A stretch of 64,000 bases of DNA. It comes from CAWEZN01 sp964498015 (GTDB taxonomy: Bacteria > Zixibacteria > MSB-5A5 > GN15 > PGXB01). The translations under genes were made by a program, and so were the position numbers. The first letter of the stretch is position 1; the number at the start of each line of letters is the position of its first letter. The stretch is from contig CAZCFT010000001.1 of the NCBI GenBank assembly GCA_964498015.1, positions 12,608 to 76,607 of the forward strand, read 5' to 3'. This document shows positions 51,806 through 60,469 of this stretch, piece by piece. The notes under the pieces are model-generated. The model made no database searches. It was not told the DNA's origin and worked only from the letters and a program-made list of their open reading frames with translations.

Positions 51806-52196
51806 CCGCCCTGTTCCTCCATTTCATCCAATTACGTTGAACTGTCATTCCCGCGAATGCGGGAACCCAGAAGATGACAACTGACTTCCACTTACGAAGG
51901 ATTTTCTGGTTCCCCGTTCAAGTCGGGGATGACAATGTGGAGTCGTATTCTTCATTATCAAATGCTTTACGTCCATCCATGCCTTTTCAACAAGCCCCAT
52001 CGGTGCGACTGTCGTATTTTGCGCGGCAATTCTATGAAGAATCTCCGAAATTTCCAGGGAACGAGCCAGCGTTGGTTGAATATGGGGGCTCGAGCCATGT
52101 TTGTCGATCGGTGGAATCATCATATTTAATCATGCATTAACCTGTTTGCCTCAATTTACAAAGCAGTCGGGATTTTTGCAAGGAATATAACTATGG
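51806..52196. other. Gene-free interval with a MITE-like repeat
   Basis: 391 bases between the membrane ferredoxin start and the DinB end. The left part is the inverted-repeat element at 51843-51934. The remainder contains short open frames on both strands without family similarity or Shine-Dalgarno sites, which I do not consider genes. Confidence 0.6.
51843..51934. mobile_element. MITE-like inverted-repeat element
   Basis: The 92-bp unit starts TGTCATTCCCGC and ends with GTCGGGGATGACA, which are imperfect terminal inverted repeats. Inside, TTCCCGC GAAT GCGGGAA is a perfect palindrome, and GGAACCCAGA is mirrored by TCTGGTTCC. This TGTCATTCCCG architecture recurs as a non-autonomous repeat in many unrelated bacterial genomes. 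No transposase is present. Confidence 0.65.
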
Positions 52197-52772
52197 CTAC
52201 TGTATTTTTAGTACCCCGGCATCACGCATTAAATGTTTCAGCAGTAGAATCTGCCCGTAATGGCCGCAGAAATGTTCAAGCACATGATAAAGCGTCCATG
52301 TTCTCGAGAAGCGATCCTTCCCAAGCTTATAAAACCGATCAAGGTCTTTATCTTTCCACTTTTTCATGGCGGCGCTAATTGAGCGTCTCGCCCTGTTTAT
52401 GGTAGAGAGATACTTCTCGGCGGTAAATCCCTTAAGATAAGACGGATGCATTCCATCAAGCGCCAGTGGCAGACCGTCATCCTCGATTGCACAGATTTTC
52501 TGGACAAGCGCTTTGCCATCAGGTTCCCAGGGAATTTCATTCGGCGCTATCTTGATCCACCAGATCTCAATTAATGCAAAATGCGCCAGAAGCATCCCCA
52601 CCGTATTCATGCCCGGCCTCATCTGCCATTCTAATTGCTCGACGGTCAGATCTTTAACCTGTCTCTTAAGATGAGTCAGTTGATCATCGAGTTGCGCAGC
52701 GAACAGTCCGATAATCTTTTGGGTCTTGAGATCATAACCGCGGGCGATTTTCAATTGTCTCTTCTTCATCAA
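52197..52772 (-). CDS. DinB-like metal-binding protein (DUF664 type)
   Basis: A 191-residue four-helix-bundle protein of the DinB/YfiT superfamily. The metal-binding histidines are in LLAHFALIEIWW and in HVLEHFCGHYGQ near the C-terminus (H-x3-H-x3-H). Members include thiol transferases for bacillithiol or mycothiol and many of unknown role. TVGMLLAHF and SRTWTLYHVLEHFCGHYGQI frame the conserved core. Start is at one of two adjacent ATGs. It is a single-gene unit. Confidence 0.82.
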   Translation of the reverse strand: MMKKRQLKIARGYDLKTQKIIGLFAAQLDDQLTHLKRQVKDLTVEQLEWQMRPGMNTVGMLLAHFALIEIWWIKIAPNEIPWEPDGKALVQKICAIEDDGLPLALDGMHPSYLKGFTAEKYLSTINRARRSISAAMKKWKDKDLDRFYKLGKDRFSRTWTLYHVLEHFCGHYGQILLLKHLMRDAGVLKIQ

Positions 52773-53153
52773 TCACCTCGCTAAGCTTTGGATTTTCTTG
52801 AAAAATAAGCGCTGTTGTTATGAAAGGCAAGCAATTTCAAGGCTATGTTTGTACTCCCGCAAACCAAACTTCCGGGCAAAAAAAGAGGGCGCTACTCTGG
52901 TTGGGTAGAGGGGGCTAGGAAACTACCCAGGGACAGCAGAGAGTCACCCTCGAACTGTAGAGAAATTAAAGAATCAGCGTATTTTGTCAAGCGCTTTTTT
53001 CAATTTTATTTTCGAAACTATACTATTATGGTCGTAAATAATGCCAAATTGGACTGGAATAGCCCAAATAAGGATTATTGCCGGCAGAGCCCTGGTTTTA
53101 TGCGGCAAGACCCCCGGAAATAGGCCCAGTCATGCAACCACTCGAGTTTTGCT
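52773..53153. other. Gene-free interval with one nested hairpin
   Basis: 381 bases between the DinB start and the DUF1573 end. The structured element at 52885-52951 is the only pattern seen. A 92-codon open frame (52845-53123) crosses that structure, has odd composition and no Shine-Dalgarno, and is judged spurious. Confidence 0.55.
52885..52951. other. Nested inverted-repeat element, possible structured RNA
   Basis: Three stems are nested: GAGGG / CCCTC (52885-52889 / 52947-52951), ACTCT / AGAGT (52894-52898 / 52940-52944) and GGGTAG / CTACCC (52903-52908 / 52923-52928). The 14-base loop is G-rich on the plus strand. On the minus strand it lies about 110 bases upstream of the DinB gene and could be part of its leader. 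No riboswitch family was recognised. Confidence 0.4.
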
Positions 53154-53849
53154 TCACCAGCGAACAATTTTTACCGGAATAGTCAGTCGCAGTTTGGGAT
53201 TAGTATCGTAAGTCACTGTAAAATTAGTAAAATAAGTCCCTTTGGAAAGATTATCTTTAATCTTTACATTTATTAGTTCAAATTGTTCGCCCGAAAGTGA
53301 GCCTTGCAGTTTACTTATACTGAAAAGGGTATCCGGTTCTTTCTGTATGACATATCCGACCCTATTATCAGAATTATTGATCAACTTGACATCTTTAGCG
53401 TTCTGCCCTTGAAGGAAAGTCAGATATTTGGGTTCGGAGGTATGCAATTTGTGGAAGAATTCAACATTGGCTGTATAGTCCAGTTCTGTGATAGGATTTT
53501 CGGGATCGTCAGCATATATGAAAACTCGCTTATTAGTCATGCCATAAAATTCGCGCGTGTGAAAAACAACTTTAATCTCTGAGGAATCTCCCGGTTGTAT
53601 AAGAGTGTCTCTGGCCGAGACGCTGGTGCAGTCACAATTGGGATCGACTTTGGTGATATGAAGATCACCCTCGCCGGTATTCTTAAATTTATAGGAGTGC
53701 GCTATCTTGAAGTCCACCGGCACAGAACCGAAATCCCAAGATTTGCTGTCGAAAACTAAGGCCGACTTCTTGATATTTGCGGAATCTACGGAAGCGGCGC
53801 CTACGGAAAATATAAATAATATAGAAATTATCATTAGAGGAAACTTCAT
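53154..53849 (-). CDS. DUF1573 domain protein, exported
   Basis: A 231-residue secreted protein with a signal peptide (first 24 residues). The N-terminal DUF1573 domain is recognisable by DFGSVPVDFKIAHSYKFKN, DPNCDCTSVSA with two close cysteines, and LIQPGDSSEIKVVFHT. A second beta-sandwich follows. DUF1573 domains are ASH-like, related to folds in ciliary proteins, and are abundant in the Bacteroidetes/FCB group; the role is unknown. Its ATG overlaps the cysK stop by four bases. Confidence 0.85.
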   Translation of the reverse strand: MKFPLMIISILFIFSVGAASVDSANIKKSALVFDSKSWDFGSVPVDFKIAHSYKFKNTGEGDLHITKVDPNCDCTSVSARDTLIQPGDSSEIKVVFHTREFYGMTNKRVFIYADDPENPITELDYTANVEFFHKLHTSEPKYLTFLQGQNAKDVKLINNSDNRVGYVIQKEPDTLFSISKLQGSLSGEQFELINVKIKDNLSKGTYFTNFTVTYDTNPKLRLTIPVKIVRW

Positions 53850-54841
53850 GCTTTTGAAACCTCCACTTCGTCCTTAAGAAAACCATGCTCTTTCATCCAG
53901 ATATCATTGAAGCACTTGCTCAGATATCTGGAGCCGGAATCGGGGATAATTATCACTATAATTTGGTCATCAGCGAGACCTTTTGCCACTTTTCTGGCGG
54001 CCCAGATAGCGGCGCCTGAAGACCCGCCGACAGAGATACCTTCCTCTCGAGCGATAGCTCTGGCGGTGTTGAAAGCATCTTCATCCGTAACGCTGATAAC
54101 CTCGTCAACTAACTTAGTATGCAGAGCCTCGGTCACCGTATCAGAACCGATACCTTCAATCTTGTATGGCTCCGCCTGTCCAACTTCTTTGTGTTTGATA
54201 TACTCGGCGAAAATCGATCCGATTGGATCAATTGCTATTGCGCGGATTTTCGGATTTTTCTCTTTTAGAAATCGTGTTGCTCCGGAAAAAGTTCCGCCGG
54301 TGCCGATGCCGGCGACAAAGTGGGTCACCTTGCCATCGGTTTTGTCCCATATCTCCGGCCCGGTGGTCAAGTAATGAGCCATAACATTATCTTGATTATG
54401 GTATTGATTCAAGTGGAAATAGCCATGCTCGCGCGCCATATTGAGGGCCATCATATAACATCCTTCAGGATCATCATGGTCAACGTCAGAGCGGGTAACA
54501 ATAACCTGGGCGCCAAAGGATTTTATCAGGTCAATTTTTTCCTTGCTGGTTTTATCCGGCACGGTAAGAATTGCTTTTAGACCCAAAACCGCCGCAGTCA
54601 TGGCCACCGCAACTCCGGTATTGCCGGAAGTATTATCTATCACAGTATCGCCGGGCTTGAGTCTTTTTTCATTTATTGCCTTCTGCAATATATAGCTGGC
54701 CATCCTATCTTTGACAGAGCCTCCGGGGTTGGTGAATTCGAGCTTGGCCAACATAAGAGGACCGCCTTTGGATAGGCCATTCCATATTTTGACCAGCGGT
54801 GTTTTCCCGATTATTTCAAGCACATTTTCCGAATATTTCAT
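53846..54841 (-). CDS. cysK: Cysteine synthase (O-acetylserine sulfhydrylase family)
   Basis: PLP enzyme that makes cysteine from O-acetylserine and sulfide. The PLP lysine is Lys44 in TNPGGSVKDR, the substrate loop is DNTSGNTGVAVAM, and the phosphate-binding loop is GIGTGGTFSGATRFL. EGIGSD and SVGGSSGAA are conserved. At 331 residues it is complete. Close relatives use O-phosphoserine or act as cystathionine beta-synthase, so the donor is not certain. Clear AAGGAAGGTGG precedes the ATG. It is followed by the exported DUF1573 gene. Its product cysteine would feed the cysteine desulfurase. Confidence 0.9.
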   Translation of the reverse strand: MKYSENVLEIIGKTPLVKIWNGLSKGGPLMLAKLEFTNPGGSVKDRMASYILQKAINEKRLKPGDTVIDNTSGNTGVAVAMTAAVLGLKAILTVPDKTSKEKIDLIKSFGAQVIVTRSDVDHDDPEGCYMMALNMAREHGYFHLNQYHNQDNVMAHYLTTGPEIWDKTDGKVTHFVAGIGTGGTFSGATRFLKEKNPKIRAIAIDPIGSIFAEYIKHKEVGQAEPYKIEGIGSDTVTEALHTKLVDEVISVTDEDAFNTARAIAREEGISVGGSSGAAIWAARKVAKGLADDQIIVIIIPDSGSRYLSKCFNDIWMKEHGFLKDEVEVSKA

Positions 54842-54865
54842 TAATCCACCTTCCTTAATTATAAC

Positions 54866-54894
54866 ATTTTAGCTAATATTGGTTTCAAATTCAA
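54866..54894 (-). promoter_or_regulatory. Probable promoter for cysK-DUF1573
   Basis: On the minus strand TTGAAT (54894-54889) and TAAAAT (54871-54866) are 17 bases apart, 24 bases before the cysK ATG. A further TATAAT lies just downstream. Confidence 0.4.
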
Positions 54895-54933
54895 CTGCTT
54901 TTATTTCGGGACATTTAGGCCGATTATTTTAGC

Positions 54934-54963
54934 TTGACAAAAACCTCAGTCAAGTTCTTAATA
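54934..54963 (+). promoter_or_regulatory. Probable promoter for SPOR lipoprotein gene
   Basis: TTGACA (54934-54939) and TTAATA (54958-54963), 18-base spacer, 24 bases before the ATG at 54988. It is divergent from the cysK promoter. Confidence 0.45.
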
Positions 54964-54987
54964 GGGATATCTGATGTTGGAGAAGAG

Positions 54988-55578
54988 ATGAGTAAAGTTG
55001 GCGTTATTGTAGCGATATTATTTTTGCTGATATTTTCTTCTGGTTGCCAGAAGGATCAGGAGAAAATCTCTCAGCTTGAAAAAGAGACTATGGATGCTGA
55101 GGCGGCTGATTATATGCCCCAGAGCTCCGGGCAGGCCTATGCTCGCAGTGCGGATACATCTCTTACCAAATCCCGAAATTATGTTTTGAGTCCCGACAAA
55201 ATTCCCGAGGAATTCACCGGATCGACAAATAGGAAAGCCAAGACAGACGCCCCTATTATATCATTGGCCACAGCTGAGGCGAAAGCATCAGGGGAGATTG
55301 TTCCTGCTGTGATTCCGGTGGTGGCGTCCAGGACTATCAAAACGGGTTATTCGGTTCAGATCGGCTCTACGACAAATAGGGAAGAGGCGGAATCGCTTAC
55401 CAAGCGATTTGCGGCTGACGGCTATGAGGCTTTTATTTCCGAAACGATAATAAAAGGGGCGACTTATTACAGAGTAAGAATAGGGGATTTTGAGAGTTTC
55501 TCTCAGGCCAGGAAGCTTGGGCTTGAACTGCAGAAGAAATTCTCAGTGAAATTCTGGGTGGCCGGGAATACGCAATAG
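54988..55578 (+). CDS. SPOR-domain lipoprotein
   Basis: ATG 54988 follows GGAGAAGAG; an upstream TTG at 54934 lies in the promoter. The 196-residue protein has a lipoprotein signal (LLIFSSGC), a low-complexity linker of about 95 residues, and a C-terminal SPOR domain: GYSVQIGSTTNREEAESLTK and YYRVRIGDFESFSQARKLG. SPOR domains bind denuded glycan strands of peptidoglycan at division sites. It is alone on its strand and converges on the S9 peptidase gene. Confidence 0.88.
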   Translation: MSKVGVIVAILFLLIFSSGCQKDQEKISQLEKETMDAEAADYMPQSSGQAYARSADTSLTKSRNYVLSPDKIPEEFTGSTNRKAKTDAPIISLATAEAKASGEIVPAVIPVVASRTIKTGYSVQIGSTTNREEAESLTKRFAADGYEAFISETIIKGATYYRVRIGDFESFSQARKLGLELQKKFSVKFWVAGNTQ

Positions 55579-55673
55579 TTGATATTACGGGGACGTCTGG
55601 CTTCTCAATGCTTTCTTAATAGTATCTTCTGGTTGATATCCCGAGATGTCCCTACAAGAGACAACCCCATTAC

Positions 55674-57581
55674 TTATTTCTTCAAATACTTATCAAAGAA
55701 TTCCGCCATTTTGGACTGCTCTTTGATAATATTTATCTGCTTCGAGACCCCGTGGCCTTCATCGGGAAATATCAGCGAATCGACCACGCCGCCTTTGTCC
55801 TGAATCGCCTTGATAATCTGTCTGGCCTCGCCTATCGGCACCCGGGGGTCATTTTCCCCGTGCACTACGAGCAATGGGGTCTTTATCAAATTGGCTTTAT
55901 GAATAGGGGAGATGGAGGCGAGAAATGCCGAATCTTCCAGCGGTCCATATTCCGAGGCGCGCAGATAGCGCCGATAGTCAGCCGTACCTTTCAAGAATGT
56001 CACAAAATTGGCAATGCCGACTTCGTCGACCGCCGCTGAGAAAAGATCAGGATATTCGGTAATAGACGCTAATACCACATACCCGCCATAACTCCCTCCC
56101 CTGATGCCAATCATGCCGGTTTTGGAATAATTGTTCTTTATCAGATAATCGCATCCGGCCTTGATATCTTTTATGGAATTAAGGCGGTTCTTATAATTAT
56201 CGAGATTCTGGTATTCACTGCCGTACCCCGATGAGCCTCTGATGTTGGGCGCAAGAATTCCATATCCATTCAAAAGAAGATATTGGAAATTGCGCTGGAA
56301 GTATGGACGAAATTGGCTTTCTGGTCCGCCATGGATATGCATTATGAACGGAATCGGTTTCCCATCATAGTTAGGGGGGAGGTATAAAAATGCCGGGATT
56401 TCCAATCCATCAAACGACTTATATTTGATTAATTTTGGCTCGATAAATAAAGCAGGATCGATCCCGGCCGAGATGGAGTAAGTCATTTTTCTTAATTCCT
56501 GTTTACGCCAATCCCACATCCAGATATCCTGAGTCTTGGCGGAACTGGTGAACGGGAAAATCAGCCTGCCGTCATCGGTGATGACGATGTCACTTATGAT
56601 TCCGGTTAATGGGGGAGTCGGTAAAGACAGATTCTTTGTCAAGTCCCGAAATTCAATCCGGGAATATCCCTCTTCATTGACAAGCCAGGCTATATATTGA
56701 CGGCTATCTGAAAACCTCGCGGCATCGATGGTCCATTTTGAGCCGGGATCAAGAAATTCAATTTTCTTTGTGCTTATATCAAGCAGAGCCAGTTGTGAAA
56801 TTCCTTCAGGATTTCCATTGCTGATCAAATAGACGGTCTTATTATCCGGCAGAATAGTAGCGCTTATGAATAAAATCTCCCCTTCATGCGGCGTTAACAA
56901 TTCGGATTGATTCTTTTCAAGATTGAGAAGGTAAAGATCATTATTAGTATTGGAGAGAGCATGCGAAATTATCATTAGTTTTTCATCAATCGAAATATCA
57001 AAGATGAAATTTGATCCATCCATATCAAATATCTTACTATCCGCCGGTGAAGAGAATCGGCGGTGGTAAATCTTGAAATTTTTTTTGACTTCGACGTTGG
57101 AACGATAGAAAAACCCTTTGCCATCTCTGTCCCAAACTATAGAGCCATATTGTATTTCCGGGTTGTCGGTGATTTTGTCAATTCTTCCCGTTTGGGTATC
57201 AAGCATATATAGCTGGGATTGTTCCGAGCCGCCTTTAGACGCCCCAATAATGGCCTTATCGCCGGCATAGGAAATACCATACCAGTCGATGCCATCGTCA
57301 AAAAGGGTCAATTGATACGGCCACCCTTCAGGAGTAATTCGATAAAGTTGTGAGGCCCCGGTCATAGAACTGCGGAAAAATATTTCGCCGGTTGAGCGAT
57401 TGAAAGCGGGGGAACTGCAACTGCCGATCCTCATGAAAATTCCAATATCCGGGATATAAGGTTTTGAAAGGGAGTCAGACTTGGAATTTTCTGCCGTCTG
57501 AGTAAATCCCTGCGAAGGCCATCCGATGAGAATTCCCAAAATTATGACTCCCCATGGAAATAGGGATCGGGTGTTTATCAT
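55674..57581 (-). CDS. Prolyl oligopeptidase family (S9) peptidase, exported
   Basis: Starting at ATG 57581 behind AGGAGGAG gives 635 residues with a signal peptide (ending near GFTQ). An N-terminal beta-propeller covers roughly residues 45-370 (TolB-like DxxxI repeats such as RDGKGFFYRS). The C-terminal alpha/beta hydrolase has the catalytic Ser in IRGGSYGGYV, Asp in HGENDPRVP and His in PDEGHGVSK. These enzymes cleave peptides after proline or act as acyl-aminoacyl peptidases. The neighbouring genes do not indicate a substrate. Confidence 0.92.
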   Translation of the reverse strand: MINTRSLFPWGVIILGILIGWPSQGFTQTAENSKSDSLSKPYIPDIGIFMRIGSCSSPAFNRSTGEIFFRSSMTGASQLYRITPEGWPYQLTLFDDGIDWYGISYAGDKAIIGASKGGSEQSQLYMLDTQTGRIDKITDNPEIQYGSIVWDRDGKGFFYRSNVEVKKNFKIYHRRFSSPADSKIFDMDGSNFIFDISIDEKLMIISHALSNTNNDLYLLNLEKNQSELLTPHEGEILFISATILPDNKTVYLISNGNPEGISQLALLDISTKKIEFLDPGSKWTIDAARFSDSRQYIAWLVNEEGYSRIEFRDLTKNLSLPTPPLTGIISDIVITDDGRLIFPFTSSAKTQDIWMWDWRKQELRKMTYSISAGIDPALFIEPKLIKYKSFDGLEIPAFLYLPPNYDGKPIPFIMHIHGGPESQFRPYFQRNFQYLLLNGYGILAPNIRGSSGYGSEYQNLDNYKNRLNSIKDIKAGCDYLIKNNYSKTGMIGIRGGSYGGYVVLASITEYPDLFSAAVDEVGIANFVTFLKGTADYRRYLRASEYGPLEDSAFLASISPIHKANLIKTPLLVVHGENDPRVPIGEARQIIKAIQDKGGVVDSLIFPDEGHGVSKQINIIKEQSKMAEFFDKYLKK

Positions 57582-57775
57582 TTCTCCTCCTGAATTCAAA
57601 TCGAGACCAATATAGGAAAAAGCCGATCATTAAGCGCTATAGAATAAATGGAAAGTAGAAATAATAAAAGGTGTCCCTGACAAGCGCACCAATCATACGC
57701 TTCTTGAGCGAAATGTTTTATAATGGTTCCCCAAAGGGGAAAGACCGACCTGCAGGATTTTGGATGCAACCAAGA

Positions 57776-58093
57776 CTATGAAGTTGAAATCTTGTGCCTT
57801 ATTTCAATCTCGTCTGCGATTTCGATGGCATTTTCGGGGTATTCTTCTCGCTGTACCCGGAGGTAGAATTCGCAGTGAATACATGACCGACCGTTTTTGC
57901 GGCAGATGATGGAACCTATCCTCGGGTTCATGGCAGTGGCGGTCCAACAGGCTCGACCGGCGCCGTTACCGCCATTGACGCCGTCGAATTTCATCATTTT
58001 TGCTATTGGACATTCGCCGTGAATTCTGGAAAATGTCCCTCCGGGTTCCATGCCGCAATTGCGAAATTCCCAGCAATTCAGCTTGGCGCTCAT
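57776..58093 (-). CDS. Two-CW domain protein
   Basis: A 105-residue Cys-rich cytoplasmic protein with two CW motifs: NCWEFRNCGMEPGG at residue 6 and GRACWTATAMN near residue 47, plus CPIAKMM, and CRKNGRSCIHCEFYLRV near the C-terminus. Eight conserved cysteines suggest a metal or cluster site. Proteins of this type are often attached to sensor or chemotaxis proteins. It begins two bases after the zinc-ribbon/TPR gene and is surely co-transcribed with it. Confidence 0.8.
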   Translation of the reverse strand: MSAKLNCWEFRNCGMEPGGTFSRIHGECPIAKMMKFDGVNGGNGAGRACWTATAMNPRIGSIICRKNGRSCIHCEFYLRVQREEYPENAIEIADEIEIRHKISTS

Positions 58094-58095
58094 TC

Positions 58096-60276
58096 CTATC
58101 TTTCTTCACCCTCGATAAGCCTGATAATTGATGCGAATCGGCTTGAGGATTTCAATTCCGCCAACTCCTGTGGGCTCGCAACCGCTTTGTAATCGGTATA
58201 AATCCTTTTGAGCTTTTTAACATCATCGAGCGCCAAATAATTGAGCATCATGTATTGATAGAGATAAGGATCGGATTGATTCAATTTATATGCATTCTTC
58301 AAGTATTTATCAGCCTGCTTATTATTTCCAAGTTTAAATTGACTGACGCCGCCTCCAAAAAGAGCCGGATAGAACTGATCATCGATTTTGAGAGCGGCTT
58401 CAAAGTCATTGAGAGCCGGGGAATATACGCCATTATCCAATCTGGCGCCCCCACGCCCCACCAGGGCAATTTTATTCTTTGGCTCATAGGCGAGGGCGGT
58501 TGAAAATGAGCTGATTGCCTTGTCGTTCAGTTGGCCCAATCTATACATTTCCCCGAGTCGAATATAATCCTCGACCGCTTTGCTGATACTACCGGCTTTG
58601 GAGTAAGCTTCAGCCCGCTTCTGGTAGGCATCTTTCGAGCCGGGCTGAAGATTCAGCGCGCTGGTATATTCATCGATTGCCTTCTGGTGGTCGCCGGAAG
58701 CAAAGGCCAAGTTTCCCCGGGTGATATGGTCTTCGACAGATGCCGCTACAGCGGCTTCTTTGGAGACTGGCTGAAGGTTGGCGCTTATGGTTGATGTCTG
58801 ATTGGCGTCCACCTTAATCGCGGCTGTATATTCAGAGTATCCCGGTTTATCCACTTTTATAGTGCGTTCGCCGACCTTGATGTTCGCATAGATATTATTG
58901 CCGCTACCGAGAACTTTATCGTCAACAGTGAGCCGCGCATCAGGGACATTCGCTTTCATCTCAACCTTGCCGAATTCAGCCTTCGCCCGTGGCTGGGTCT
59001 CGGGCTGACTAATTTTTCTTTCTTCCACTTTCTGTGCTCCGGGAGGGAAGGTTCGTACTTCCGGGGACTCGGTTCTTAGAGAAGACGGCGTATTCAATAC
59101 TTGCCCGGTTTCGCCGAAAGCCATAAGCGTCGTCTGATCGGATGTAACAGTAGCATTGGCTCTTCCGACTCTGTTGCCGCTCAGTTCATAAGCCAATTCA
59201 TAGCTTCCGGTGGGAATTAATTCAAAACGGAAAAATCCCTGTGCGTTGCTTTTTGTGGTCTTGTTCAAGGCCGGTATAGTAACTCTGGCGCCTTCGAGAT
59301 AGGGTTGATTATTTTCATTAAGAATCATTCCGACAATCTCGCCTTTACCGGAGACAGTGGGGTCGATGAATTGCAGGCCTATGATAAACAATATGATTGC
59401 CAGCCCTCCGGCGAAAAGACCGATAGTGACTTTCCTGCCCAATTTTTTTGGCTTCAAAAGGTAATGCTTTTCATTCACAGAGACTTCATCTCCGGCATGC
59501 AAGTAAGGGTTTCCTACTATTTGAATAAAATTGCCCTTGAAATAGGCTAATCCGCGGACTTTGTGCGCTTTTTGCACTCCAGATGCCAGAGCTGGGTCTT
59601 CAATTGAACGAATTGCTTCAGCTTGTGCAGGTGAAATTTCCTCAGTCAAAAGACCTGATCCGGCTACTGCCGGAGATGCCTTGTGCTCATTCTTCGGTTT
59701 TGAAAAATTGGTAAATCCGGCGAGTGGCAGATCGGGCCTCGGCGGTCTGGAGTTCTCAGGCGTATGATCTTCTTTTGGCAGCATATCCGATTTACCGCCG
59801 GCTTGATAAAGATTCTTGCGGATATTTGCCAGCTCTTCCTGAGAGAGTTTCTTAAACTCGGCCTTTTCTTTGGAAGCCGGAATGATTTTCTCAGTAGTTG
59901 CTTGGCTCAAAACCGGGGGTTCGTAATCTGAAACAGGTGGGATAGGGGGCGCTGAGTCGCCTATCAATTGGGGCTTTGCCGTCTGAGGAGATCTTGGGAT
60001 ACAACCATTTGCTTCGTCATCAAGCATGCTGGCCGAGCTCTTGATTTCTAAACCCTCATCTGAAGTGAGCGACGGTTCCCCTTTGGCTTCCATTCCGATT
60101 AGCTCTGGGCCGCCGCTGTTTGCGGATTCAGTAACGACAAATTCGTCATTGTCTCTTGGAATTTCCTTATCTTTCTGATCTAAGGTAGAATCTTTTTCCA
60201 GAGGAGCGCCGCATTCCCGGCAGAATTGGGCCCCATCAAAAAGATTCTGCGTCTTGCAAGTTGGACATATTTTCAA
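58096..60276 (-). CDS. Zinc-ribbon, PEGA and TPR repeat membrane protein
   Basis: A modular 726-residue protein. A zinc ribbon (Cys4, Cys7, Cys19, Cys22) opens the N-terminus. A disordered, Pro/Glu-rich region to about residue 225 follows, then a domain with KGNFIQIVGNPYLHAGDEV, and one membrane helix near residues 283-303. Outside it are a carboxypeptidase-regulatory-like domain (residues 312-375), a PEGA domain (about 430-500) and several TPR repeats to the end (for example HQKAIDEYTSALNLQPGSKD). It looks like a sensory or scaffold protein. The SPAVAGSGLLTE peptide at about residue 202 comes from a dispersed repeat. Confidence 0.8.
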   Translation of the reverse strand: MKICPTCKTQNLFDGAQFCRECGAPLEKDSTLDQKDKEIPRDNDEFVVTESANSGGPELIGMEAKGEPSLTSDEGLEIKSSASMLDDEANGCIPRSPQTAKPQLIGDSAPPIPPVSDYEPPVLSQATTEKIIPASKEKAEFKKLSQEELANIRKNLYQAGGKSDMLPKEDHTPENSRPPRPDLPLAGFTNFSKPKNEHKASPAVAGSGLLTEEISPAQAEAIRSIEDPALASGVQKAHKVRGLAYFKGNFIQIVGNPYLHAGDEVSVNEKHYLLKPKKLGRKVTIGLFAGGLAIILFIIGLQFIDPTVSGKGEIVGMILNENNQPYLEGARVTIPALNKTTKSNAQGFFRFELIPTGSYELAYELSGNRVGRANATVTSDQTTLMAFGETGQVLNTPSSLRTESPEVRTFPPGAQKVEERKISQPETQPRAKAEFGKVEMKANVPDARLTVDDKVLGSGNNIYANIKVGERTIKVDKPGYSEYTAAIKVDANQTSTISANLQPVSKEAAVAASVEDHITRGNLAFASGDHQKAIDEYTSALNLQPGSKDAYQKRAEAYSKAGSISKAVEDYIRLGEMYRLGQLNDKAISSFSTALAYEPKNKIALVGRGGARLDNGVYSPALNDFEAALKIDDQFYPALFGGGVSQFKLGNNKQADKYLKNAYKLNQSDPYLYQYMMLNYLALDDVKKLKRIYTDYKAVASPQELAELKSSSRFASIIRLIEGEER
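59642..59674 (-). repeat. Dispersed repeat, PAVAGSG type, copy 2
   Basis: On the minus strand TCCGGCAGTAGCCGGA followed by TCAGGTCTTTTGACTGA; 31 of 33 bases match 44558-44590 in mnmA. It reads SPAVAGSGLLTE in the zinc-ribbon/TPR gene, the same frame as in MnmA. Confidence 0.7.
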
Positions 60277-60395
60277 TTTTGGCTCCCGAGAATTATATCG
60301 AATTCATTTAATCTTTTTATCGACTTTAGGCGTCAATTCCTTTAGAATTGGATTTCTAATGAAAGGGGAGAATATGGTTTTTTGCAAATAAGGAC

Positions 60396-60424
60396 TTGAC
60401 ACCCAAAACTCTTTGAGGTATAAT
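60396..60424 (+). promoter_or_regulatory. Strong sigma-70-type promoter
   Basis: Perfect consensus TTGACA (60396-60401) and TATAAT (60419-60424) with 17-base spacing, 45 bases before the chosen ATG of the lipoprotein gene. Confidence 0.8.
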
Positions 60425-60469
60425 CCCATGTTGAATATTGGAATACGAAATCGAGGAGGAAGAACCTGT

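Noticed and set aside
51845..52140. Open frames on both strands downstream of the MITE-like element
   Set aside because: Part of each frame is the repeat itself (reading like CHPRLERGTR), and the rest has no family similarity; such frames are typical by-products of this repeat.
52845..53123. 92-codon open frame on the plus strand between DinB and DUF1573 genes
   Set aside because: It crosses the nested-stem element, has no ribosome site, odd composition and no recognisable family.
55579..55803. Plus-strand open frame after the SPOR gene
   Set aside because: It is antisense to the end of the S9 peptidase, which has full family similarity.
57660..57775. A TTCCCC/GGGGAA hairpin and nearby bases as a riboswitch
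   Set aside because: The stem is a single 6-bp hairpin and I could match no conserved riboswitch core; it lies downstream of the minus-strand genes rather than ahead of one except the S9 gene, which reads away from it.
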